From Alcanivorax sp. (GTDB lineage: Bacteria > Pseudomonadota > Gammaproteobacteria > Pseudomonadales > Alcanivoracaceae): 7,088 nt of DNA. Of this stretch, positions 1 through 4,715 are shown one piece after another. The position numbers and the translations under genes were made by a program. The notes beneath the pieces are model-generated. The model was not told the origin of the DNA, did not search any database, and saw nothing but the letters and a program-made list of their open reading frames with translations. How positions within the stretch are numbered: position 1 is the first letter of the stretch; each line of letters starts with the position of its first letter. The stretch covers positions 1 through 7,088 of the forward strand of contig SLJS01000042.1 of assembly GCA_007135015.1 (NCBI GenBank), given 5' to 3'.

Positions 1-3
1 ATG

Positions 4-31
4 GGAGTGGTTTGGTGCAATATCCGGGCTA
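4..31 (+). repeat. 28-bp direct repeat, left copy
   Basis: This 28-bp stretch, with the core TGCAATATCCGGGCTA, is repeated exactly at 877-904 in the same orientation. The two copies start 873 bp apart and bracket the zinc-ribbon gene and its upstream region. Identity stops abruptly at both ends: the base before is G here and A in the other copy, and the base after is C here and G there. An inverted, imperfect copy lies at 655-676. No transposase is visible nearby, so the class of the repeat is unknown. Confidence 0.85.
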
Positions 32-44
32 CCCAGCGACCGCC

Positions 45-59
45 CGCGCCCCCGGCGCG
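45..59 (-). terminator. weak hairpin downstream of the zinc-ribbon gene
   Basis: A perfect 6-bp GC stem (CGCGCC / GGCGCG) with a 3-nt loop lies about 31 nt past the stop codon of the minus-strand gene. No T-run follows it on the minus strand, so it is not a canonical intrinsic terminator. In such GC-rich DNA it could be chance. Confidence 0.2.
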
Positions 60-90
60 AGTCGGCCCATCAGGGCGATGCGGGGAAACT

Positions 91-492
91 TCAGAAGTTG
101 CCCAGAAAATGCCAGCCCTCTTCGCCGAAGCGTGCACGTGTGGTCTTGTTGCCGTAACGCTGAAGCACCCTGAGAAGCTGTTCCGGCTTGAGGCCGGACC
201 ACAGGTGCCCGCATTCGACACAGCAGCAGAAGCGGTCCGCCGCGGGAATGCGCACATCGGAGCCGGTCAGGGTGAAGCGCTTGAGACCCGAAGGACGGAA
301 AACGGGCATCAGGCCGCCGGCGATCTGGTCCAGATACCGTCCCATGACGATATGGGAGCTCCCGCAGCCCGGACACTTGTCGTTCATCTGCCGGGTGGGC
401 GTGCATTCGCGACTGGACGATGCGGCCTTGACGGTGTGCCCGACTGTCGGCTTTTTCTTCTCCCCCGAACGCTTCTTGAGTAATGGAAACAC
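91..492 (-). CDS. small zinc-ribbon protein of unknown function
   Basis: The product is 133 residues if translation begins at the GTG at 492. It has a basic, lysine-rich N-terminus (residues 6-14) and then a probable zinc ribbon: CPGC at residues 40-43 and CVEC at 91-94, the latter preceded by two further cysteines at 89-90. The two knuckles are 47 residues apart and a tryptophan follows the second. This spacing suggests one folded zinc-binding domain with a beta-rich insert; no catalytic motif is visible. The GTG start is preferred because AGGTGGAG lies just upstream at 500-507. An internal ATG at 387 would give 98 residues and keep both knuckles, but has a poorer ribosome-binding site. No signal peptide or membrane segment is seen. 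The gene stands alone, bracketed by direct repeats. I do not recognise a named family; nucleic-acid binding is a guess from the fold. Confidence 0.7.
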   Translation of the reverse strand: MFPLLKKRSGEKKKPTVGHTVKAASSSRECTPTRQMNDKCPGCGSSHIVMGRYLDQIAGGLMPVFRPSGLKRFTLTGSDVRIPAADRFCCCVECGHLWSGLKPEQLLRVLQRYGNKTTRARFGEEGWHFLGNF

Positions 493-499
493 TGTCTTT

Positions 500-507
500 C
501 TCCACCT
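500..507 (-). promoter_or_regulatory. ribosome-binding site deciding the GTG start at 492
   Basis: On the minus strand this reads AGGTGGAG. The GGAG part is 7 nt from the GTG at 492. It favours the longer form of the zinc-ribbon protein over the internal ATG at 387. Confidence 0.5.
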
Positions 508-617
508 GTTTGTGAGTTTCAGGCCTGTCCCTGCCCTTTGATTATCACCATAGGCAGTGAGAGCTGTGCGCACAAAGGCCAGCGGGAAAAGGTTTGTAAG
601 CGCTGTGGGGGAAGAAG

Positions 618-638
618 GGACAAGGGGCAAGGAGCGAG
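618..638 (-). repeat. short heptamer repeat, about three units
   Basis: On the minus strand three consecutive 7-bp units can be read (CTCGCTC, CTTGCCC, CTTGTCC). They match the unit of the longer array at 1606-1660 but lie in the opposite orientation. Confidence 0.65.
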
Positions 639-654
639 AGGGCGGCCGCAGGCC

Positions 655-676
655 TGGCCCGGATATTGCAGCAAAT
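655..676 (-). repeat. inverted, diverged copy of the 28-bp repeat
   Basis: Read on the minus strand, 19 of 22 positions match the 3' part of the 28-bp repeat at 4-31 and 877-904, including the uninterrupted core TGCAATATCCGGGC. It lies inside the interval delimited by the two exact copies. Confidence 0.7.
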
Positions 677-702
677 GCCATGTAATTCGCGCCGCGGATG
701 GG

Positions 703-774
703 CGTCGTCAGGCGCGCTCGCGACTGAAACCGTAGCAGGGACTACGGTTGAAGGAGCACGTGCGCCTGACGGCG
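703..774. repeat. nested palindrome (double hairpin)
   Basis: An outer perfect 10-bp stem (CGTCAGGCGC at 706-715 with GCGCCTGACG at 762-771) can be extended by further pairs to about 703-774. It encloses an inner perfect 8-bp stem (AACCGTAG at 728-735 with CTACGGTT at 742-749, 6-nt loop). The symmetry at two scales is unlikely to be chance. It could be a mobile-element end, a REP-like repeat or a structured RNA. No T-run follows, so it is not a classical terminator. Confidence 0.6.
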
Positions 775-876
775 GCCAGACCAGGCGAAGTGCATGGCAA
801 ACATAAACGTCACCATAAAAAGAGTGCCTTGAACCCATCTGGAAATCCGCCATCATCGCTCTTCCCTTCGATTGCA

Positions 877-904
877 GGAGTGGTTTGGTGCAATATCCGG
901 GCTA
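877..904 (+). repeat. 28-bp direct repeat, right copy
   Basis: Exact copy of the repeat at 4-31. It ends 74 bp before the start of the DksA-like gene and just outside that gene's candidate promoter. Confidence 0.85.
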
Positions 905-941
905 GCTCTTGATCCCTGTCAGCATCGCCAGCAAATCAGCC

Positions 942-950
942 TGTCATAAT
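942..950 (+). promoter_or_regulatory. candidate extended -10 promoter of the DksA-like gene
   Basis: TGTCATAAT fits an extended -10 element (TGn followed by a hexamer matching TATAAT at 5 of 6 positions). Transcription would start near 957, giving a leader of about 20 nt. No good -35 hexamer lies at the usual distance, which is tolerated in extended -10 promoters. Confidence 0.45.
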
Positions 951-964
951 TCCTGCTCGCTTTT

Positions 965-970
965 CGGAGG
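965..970 (+). promoter_or_regulatory. strong ribosome-binding site for the DksA-like gene
   Basis: CGGAGG lies 8 nt before the ATG at 979. It selects that ATG over the in-frame GTG at 970, which overlaps the site itself. Confidence 0.75.
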
Positions 971-978
971 TGGGATTC

Positions 979-1221
979 ATGAGTGACGAAATCGAAAAAC
1001 GCAGGGCGGACCTGGAAACCAAGCGCGCGGAACTGCGCGACCGGCTCGAACGAATCAGCCTGGACTACCGAAGAGGTCTCGACCGGGATCTGGAGGAACA
1101 GGCACAGGAGCTGGAAAACGCCGATGTGCTTGACGAGATCGCCCGGGTCACCGCCGAGGAACTGGCCCGCATTGAGCAGGCCATCGAGCGTATCGAACAG
1201 GCGACGAACAGGAATCGGTGA
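979..1221 (+). CDS. small coiled-coil protein resembling the N-terminal half of DksA/TraR, without zinc finger
   Basis: The product is 80 residues, highly charged and almost entirely predicted helix, with two heptad-rich arms (about residues 3-30 and 38-76). The hinge GLDRDLEEQ (33-41) carries acidic residues where DksA proteins have their coiled-coil tip. The following QELENADVLDEI and EELARIEQAIERIE resemble the second helix of DksA/TraR-family proteins, which normally runs straight into a zinc finger of the type GTYGxCxxCG. Here the chain stops just before that point, at ATNRNR, followed by TGA. No frame downstream restores the finger. Established knowledge: DksA inserts its coiled coil into the RNA polymerase secondary channel. 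Whether this protein does so is inference. A generic coiled-coil protein is the main alternative, because such sequences resemble one another easily. It is monocistronic, with a strong ribosome-binding site and a hairpin directly after the stop. Confidence 0.8.
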   Translation: MSDEIEKRRADLETKRAELRDRLERISLDYRRGLDRDLEEQAQELENADVLDEIARVTAEELARIEQAIERIEQATNRNR

Positions 1222-1222
1222 A

Positions 1223-1239
1223 GCGCCCCTTCGGGGCGC
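1223..1239 (+). terminator. GC hairpin after the DksA-like gene
   Basis: A perfect 7-bp stem (GCGCCCC / GGGGCGC) with a TTC loop begins one base after the stop codon. There is no T-run behind it. It may be a weak or Rho-assisted terminator or protect the mRNA 3' end. Confidence 0.4.
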
Positions 1240-1286
1240 GACTGCGGGCCACGGCCTACGGATATCCGGCCCGGACTTGTCCCTGC

Positions 1287-1604
1287 TCGCAAGGATGTCG
1301 CGAAAGGCAATCCAGAGCGGGGCCTTGCTGGAGGGTTCCCTCTCCCCTTGTGAGGGTGTCGCAAAGGGGTTTGTGGGAGCGCACCTCGGGGCGCGAAGAA
1401 CCTGGCACTGTCCCGGAACCCAGGGCCTTCCCGGCCTTGCTGGAGGGTCCCCTCTCCCCGCCGTGGGAGAGGGACAGGGAGAGGGGGATCGAATTACGGG
1501 AAAGCATCAAGCCGTGCGGCTTGCGTAGCCTTCCCCCTCTCCCCAACCCCTCTCCCACCAGGGGAGAGGGGCTCTTACGACACCCTCCTTGCGGGACAGC
1601 AAGG
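1287..1604 (+). repeat. intergenic repeat block A (~112-bp modules)
   Basis: This block is built from modules that each start with CCCTCTCCCC. A shortened module (1287-1337) is followed by a full one (1338-1449, 112 bp) and a different end module (1450-1559). The full module contains the phrase GAGGGTGTCGCAAAGG, then TTGTGGGAGCGCACC and GGCGCGAAGAA (1371-1400), which looks like the palindromic REP repeats of Pseudomonas, then GGCCTTGCTGGAGGG. The end module matches 6819-6927 with 3 mismatches in 109 positions. The block closes with a 10-bp hairpin (CCCCTCTCCC at 1547-1556 with GGGAGAGGGG at 1562-1571), an inverted ACGACACCCTCC (1577-1588) and a small hairpin (CCTTGC / GCAAGG, 1587-1604). No coding potential is seen. 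The block lies between convergently oriented genes, where it may also act as a terminator for both strands. Confidence 0.8.
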
Positions 1605-1605
1605 T

Positions 1606-1660
1606 CTTGTCCCTTGTCCCTTGCCCCTTGCCCCTTGCTCCTTGCCCCTTGTCCCTCGCC
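1606..1660 (+). repeat. 7-bp tandem array abutting the lysA stop codon
   Basis: Nearly eight head-to-tail 7-bp units occur (CTTGTCC, CTTGTCC, CTTGCCC, CTTGCCC, CTTGCTC, CTTGCCC, CTTGTCC, CTCGCCT). The array ends one base or less from the lysA stop codon. Perfect periodicity with only C/T (and one G/T-type) variation indicates slippage-driven expansion. A three-unit relic lies inverted at 618-638. Confidence 0.85.
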
Positions 1661-2902
1661 TCAAGGCACCACCGACTCCAGCGCAAACTGGTCCTCATAG
1701 GCCTCCCGCCGGCGGATCAGGAAGGCCTCACCGCCGTCGACCATGACCTCGGCGGCCCGGTTGCGGCTGTTGTAGTTGCTCGCCATGGAGAAACCATAGG
1801 CCCCGGCGGTACGCACCGCCAGCAAATCCCCGATCTCCAGGGCAAGCGCCCGGTCCTTGCCGAGAAAGTCGCCGGTCTCGCACACCGGGCCGACAATGTC
1901 CCAGTTGCGGCACTCCGCTTCATGGGCGCGCACCGGAACGATCTCCTGCCAGGCCTCGTAGAGGCTCGGGCGCAGCAGATCGTTCATCGCCGCATCGACG
2001 ATGGCGAAGTTGCGGTGCGCGGTACGCTTGAGAAACCGCACCTGGGTGACCAGGATGCCGGCGTTGCCGGCGATGGCCCGGCCGGGCTCGAGATGCACGG
2101 GCAGGCCATCGGGCAGGCGCTTGAGCAGCGCGCGCACATAGTCGGCGGGCTCCGGCGGCGTCTCGTCGTGGTAGCGCACGCCCAGACCACCGCCCAGGTC
2201 CAGATGCTCGAGCGCCATGCCGCGGTGCTGGAGCTTTTCGACCAGTTCCACCACCCGGTCGGCGGCATCCAGAAAGGGATCCACTTCGGTAAGCTGGCTG
2301 CCGATGTGGCAGGCCACGCCAACCACCCGCAGGTGCTTGTGCTCCCGGGCACGCTGGTAGAGCGCCGGCGCCTCGAGGATGTCCACGCCGAACTTGTTCT
2401 CCTTCAGGCCGGTGGAGATATAGGGATGGGTGCGCGCATCCACGTCCGGGTTCACCCGGATGGACACCGGCGCGATCATGTCCTGCTCGCCGGCAACCAG
2501 ATTGAGCAGCTCCAGCTCATCAGCGGACTCCACATTGAAGCAGGACACGCCCGCGGCCAGCGCTTCCTCCATTTCATCGGCGCTCTTGCCCACGCCGGAG
2601 AAAACCACTTTCGACGGATCACCGCCGGCACGCAGCACCCGGGCCAGTTCTCCGCCGGAGACGATATCGAAGCCGGCGCCCAGCCGGGCGAGCAGATTGA
2701 GTACCGCCAGCGAGGAGTTCGCCTTGACCGCGTAGCAGATCCGGTGGGGGTGATCGCCAAACGCCTCGTCAAAGGCCCGATAGTGACGCTCCAGCGTGGC
2801 CCGGGAGTAGAGATACAGCGGCGTGCCGAACCGGTCCGCCAGTTCCGTGACGGGAAGCTCCTCGGCAAAGAGTTCGCCATTGCGATATTCGAAGTGGTCC
2901 AT
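1661..2902 (-). CDS. lysA: diaminopimelate decarboxylase
   Basis: LysA removes CO2 from meso-2,6-diaminopimelate to give L-lysine, the last step of lysine synthesis, using pyridoxal phosphate in the cytoplasm. The 413-residue product has the usual length for a group IV decarboxylase of alanine-racemase fold. The PLP lysine is K60 in YAVKAN. HIGSQ (199-203), the glycine-rich LDLGGG (234-239) and EPGR (272-275) bind the cofactor phosphate and substrate. C341 in CETGD (341-345) is the active-site cysteine supplied across the dimer, and AGAYG (366-370) completes the site. The ATG at 2902 is chosen because AGGA lies 9 nt upstream and the protein starts at the family's typical point; the open frame continues further but reads through repeat DNA. 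It is the last gene of an argH-lptM-lysA unit. The dapF gene that follows lysA in Pseudomonas is absent. Confidence 0.97.
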   Translation of the reverse strand: MDHFEYRNGELFAEELPVTELADRFGTPLYLYSRATLERHYRAFDEAFGDHPHRICYAVKANSSLAVLNLLARLGAGFDIVSGGELARVLRAGGDPSKVVFSGVGKSADEMEEALAAGVSCFNVESADELELLNLVAGEQDMIAPVSIRVNPDVDARTHPYISTGLKENKFGVDILEAPALYQRAREHKHLRVVGVACHIGSQLTEVDPFLDAADRVVELVEKLQHRGMALEHLDLGGGLGVRYHDETPPEPADYVRALLKRLPDGLPVHLEPGRAIAGNAGILVTQVRFLKRTAHRNFAIVDAAMNDLLRPSLYEAWQEIVPVRAHEAECRNWDIVGPVCETGDFLGKDRALALEIGDLLAVRTAGAYGFSMASNYNSRNRAAEVMVDGGEAFLIRRREAYEDQFALESVVP

Positions 2903-2951
2903 AAAGATGATTCCTGCTTTCCGGTGTCGCGTTCCCTTGCCGCTTTGCCCT

Positions 2952-3008
2952 GAGGGTGTCGCAAAAGGGGCTTGTGTCCCCTGCAGGAGTCCCTTTTCCG
3001 ACACCCTC
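2952..3008. repeat. long inverted repeat in the lptM-lysA gap
   Basis: GAGGGTGTCGCAAAAGGG (2952-2969) pairs with CCCTTTTCCGACACCCTC (2991-3008), 17 of 18 positions, around a 21-nt loop. The arm is the same phrase that recurs in repeat blocks A and B, here present in both orientations. A second pairing is possible between GCTTGTGTCCCCTG (2970-2983) and CAGGGGACAAGCC (3014-3026). In the operon transcript this would form a strong hairpin about 50 nt before the lysA start, so it may lower read-through or set an mRNA processing point. Confidence 0.75.
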
Positions 3009-3026
3009 CCTGGCAGGGGACAAGCC

Positions 3027-3191
3027 TCAGCCCTGCCCCTCTGTATCTTCGTCACCTTCCTCTTCCGGCACCGGCCCGGGCGCCGGTATCGGCTCCGGAC
3101 CTTCGCCCGGAAAATGCAGCGGCCCCTTCTGGCCACAGGCGGCGACCAGAACCAGAGCGACCACGGCGATGGCGCCTGCCGACCGGCTCAT
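3027..3191 (-). CDS. lptM: LptM-type LPS translocon maturation lipoprotein (YifL/LppL family)
   Basis: The gene encodes 54 residues. A short basic start and hydrophobic stretch (residues 5-18) lead to the lipobox VAAC with the lipidated cysteine at C19. Residues +2 and +3 are G and Q, so sorting to the outer membrane is expected. GQKGPLHFP (20-28) is the conserved signature of the LptM family; a proline-rich and then strongly acidic tail (EEEGDEDTEG) follows. Established knowledge: E. coli LptM binds LptD and helps it assemble with the correct disulfides in the LPS export complex. The ATG at 3191 overlaps the argH TGA by 4 bp (ATGA), which implies translational coupling. The pairing with lysA downstream is widespread in Gammaproteobacteria. 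The acidic tail is less conserved and may simply be a linker. Confidence 0.9.
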   Translation of the reverse strand: MSRSAGAIAVVALVLVAACGQKGPLHFPGEGPEPIPAPGPVPEEEGDEDTEGQG

Positions 3192-4582
3192 TGTTCCGCC
3201 AGGCGGCTTCGCAGCGAAGCCGCCGCCTCGCGCACCCGCTCCGGGGCCGTGCCGCCGGGATGGCTCCGCGCACTGACCGAGCCTTCCAGGGTCAGTACAT
3301 CAAAAACGTCCGCCCCGATCTGATCACTGAACCGCTGCAGTGTCCCGAGATCCATCTCCCCGAGATCACGGCCGGTTTCCAGGCCGTGGGCCACCGCCTT
3401 GCCGACGATCTCGTGGGCATCGCGAAAGGCCACGCCCTTGCGCACCAGATAGTCGGCCAGGTCCGTGGCGGTGGCAAAGCCCTCGCGGGCCGCCTCGCGC
3501 ATCACTTCGCGGTCCGGCTCCAGGGCGGGAATCATGTCGGCAAAGGCCCGCAGGCACCCCAGCAGGGTGTCCGCCGCATCAAACAGCGGCTCCTTGTCCT
3601 CCTGGTTGTCCTTGTTGTAGGCGAGAGGCTGGCCCTTCATCAGGGTCAGCAGACTGATCAGATCGCCGTTCACCCGCCCTGTCTTACCGCGCACCAGCTC
3701 GGGCACATCCGGGTTTTTCTTCTGCGGCATGATGGAACTGCCGGTGCAGAAACGGTCCGGAAGCGAGACAAAACCGAAACGGGCGCTGGTCCACAGCACC
3801 AGCTCCTCGCTGATCCGTGAAAGGTGCATGACACAGGTGGCGGCGAGGGCACAGAACTCGATCGCAAAGTCCCGGTCGGAAACCGCGTCCAGGGAGTTCT
3901 CGCACAGCCCCTCGAACTCCAGCAGCTCCATGGTCCGCTTGCGGTTGATCGGGTAGGTGGTGCCGGCCAGCGCCGCCGAGCCCAGCGGCATCCGGTTGAC
4001 CCGGCCGCGGCAGTCCGCCAGACGCTCACGGTCCCGGCAGAGCATCTCCGCCCAGGCCAGCAGATGATGCCCCAGCGTCACCGGCTGCGCCGACTGCAGA
4101 TGGGTGAAGCCAGGCATGATGGTCCCGGCTTCCCGTTCGGCCAGGTCCGCCAGGCCCTCGAGCAGACGCCGCATTTCCCCGTCGACAAGATCAATGCGCT
4201 CGCGCAGCCACAGCCGCAGGTCCGTGGCCACCTGATCATTGCGTGAACGGCCGGTATGGAGTTTCTTGCCGGTACCTCCGATCAGCTCGGTCAGCCGCGC
4301 CTCGATGTTCATGTGCACATCCTCGAGGGCCACGGACCAGCGGAATTCACCGCGCTCGATCTCGCCGCGCACCCGTTCCAGGCCGTCGATGATGGCGTCG
4401 CGCTCGGCGTCATCGAGCACACCGACTTCGGCCAGCATGGTCGCGTGGGCGATGGAGCCGGCTATGTCCTGACGGTACATGCGCCGGTCAAAATCAACAC
4501 TGGCGGTAAACTCCTGTACGAAGGCGTCGGTGGACTCGCTGAAGCGCCCGCCCCAGAGCCGGTTGTCTTCCTGGTTACCCAT
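3188..4582 (-). CDS. argH: argininosuccinate lyase
   Basis: ArgH cleaves argininosuccinate to arginine and fumarate, the final step of arginine synthesis, in the cytoplasm as a homotetramer. The 464-residue product is full length for the fumarase/aspartase superfamily. It opens with the typical LWGGRF (9-14). GRSRNDQV (111-118), T160-H161 in FTHLQ and the mobile-loop signature GSSIMPQKKNPD (281-292), which carries the catalytic serine, are all intact, as is KDNQEDKEP (334-342). The C-terminal domain contains GFATATDLADYLVRKG. The ATG at 4582 is right for the family and has a modest purine-rich ribosome-binding site (GAAGAG). It heads the minus-strand unit with lptM and lysA, and is divergent from algZ as in Pseudomonas. 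Confidence 0.98.
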   Translation of the reverse strand: MGNQEDNRLWGGRFSESTDAFVQEFTASVDFDRRMYRQDIAGSIAHATMLAEVGVLDDAERDAIIDGLERVRGEIERGEFRWSVALEDVHMNIEARLTELIGGTGKKLHTGRSRNDQVATDLRLWLRERIDLVDGEMRRLLEGLADLAEREAGTIMPGFTHLQSAQPVTLGHHLLAWAEMLCRDRERLADCRGRVNRMPLGSAALAGTTYPINRKRTMELLEFEGLCENSLDAVSDRDFAIEFCALAATCVMHLSRISEELVLWTSARFGFVSLPDRFCTGSSIMPQKKNPDVPELVRGKTGRVNGDLISLLTLMKGQPLAYNKDNQEDKEPLFDAADTLLGCLRAFADMIPALEPDREVMREAAREGFATATDLADYLVRKGVAFRDAHEIVGKAVAHGLETGRDLGEMDLGTLQRFSDQIGADVFDVLTLEGSVSARSHPGGTAPERVREAAASLRSRLAEQ

Positions 4583-4616
4583 ATTCTCTTCGCTATAGCG
4601 GTCTGCCGGGCCGCGC

Positions 4617-4625
4617 AGTATAGCA
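4617..4625 (-). promoter_or_regulatory. candidate extended -10 promoter of argH-lptM-lysA
   Basis: On the minus strand TGCTATACT is an extended -10 element (TGn plus TATACT). The expected start near 4610 leaves a leader of about 27 nt. No good -35 hexamer is found at 16-18 bp. A perfect 10-bp palindrome CGCTATAGCG (4591-4600) lies within the leader. Confidence 0.5.
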
Positions 4626-4668
4626 CTTCCATTGCCGCCGGAGACCGAGTGGCTGCTGGCTGGCCGGT

Positions 4669-4697
4669 TTGGTCAAATCACTTCAGTGGGGTATAAA
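4669..4697 (+). promoter_or_regulatory. candidate sigma-70 promoter of algZ
   Basis: TTGGTC (4669-4674) and TATAAA (4692-4697) are separated by the optimal 17 bp. The -10 box matches at 5 of 6 positions and the -35 box at 3 of 6. Transcription would begin around 4704, giving a very short leader before the ATG at 4716. Confidence 0.55.
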
Positions 4698-4706
4698 GAG
4701 ACAAAC

Positions 4707-4713
4707 GGGAGGA
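4707..4713 (+). promoter_or_regulatory. ribosome-binding site of algZ
   Basis: GGGAGGA is a strong Shine-Dalgarno match but sits only 2-3 nt before the ATG at 4716, closer than usual. It still decides this start over the upstream in-frame ATG at 4632, which lies before the candidate promoter. Confidence 0.6.
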
Positions 4714-4715
4714 TC

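Larger units (their letters stand above)
508..941. other. non-coding stretch with several small repeats
   Basis: I see no convincing gene here. Open frames on both strands have low-complexity or repeat-derived translations and no good start signals. The stretch holds a short heptamer repeat (618-638), an inverted copy of the 28-bp repeat (655-676), a nested palindrome (703-774) and the right copy of the 28-bp repeat (877-904). The promoter of the zinc-ribbon gene should lie at its left end, but I could not pick out a clear -35/-10 pair. Confidence 0.6.

Noticed and set aside
538..735. Plus-strand frame with CKRCGG and CSKCH, resembling a zinc ribbon
   Set aside because: It begins with TTG without a ribosome-binding site, and the sequence between the cysteines is the translated heptamer repeat and the inverted 28-bp repeat. 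The cysteine pairs are coincidental.
706..771. Nested palindrome considered as an integron attC site
   Set aside because: The expected R' and R'' core sites (GTTRRRY / RYYYAAC) are not in the right positions, and no integrase or cassette series is visible.
1287..1604. Possible CRISPR array in the repeat blocks
   Set aside because: Units are about 112 bp and directly adjacent without unique spacers, and no cas gene is present.
1218..1700. Open frame downstream of the DksA-like gene with YGYPARTCPCSQGC, suggesting a displaced zinc finger
   Set aside because: The order and spacing of residues do not match the DksA finger, and the frame runs on into repeat block A. A frameshifted DksA tail is not supported.
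1589..2953. Long plus-strand open frame of 454 codons opposite lysA
   Set aside because: It is the antisense shadow of lysA in GC-rich DNA. It starts inside the heptamer array, and its translation shows no known domain, whereas lysA has all catalytic motifs.
2972..3820. Plus-strand open frame of 282 codons opposite argH and lptM
   Set aside because: Antisense shadow of argH; low-complexity translation rich in A, G, P and R, with no plausible start signal.
4591..4600. CGCTATAGCG palindrome considered as an operator
   Set aside because: It is only 10 bp with a common TATA centre and no known matching regulator. It may simply be chance within the argH leader.
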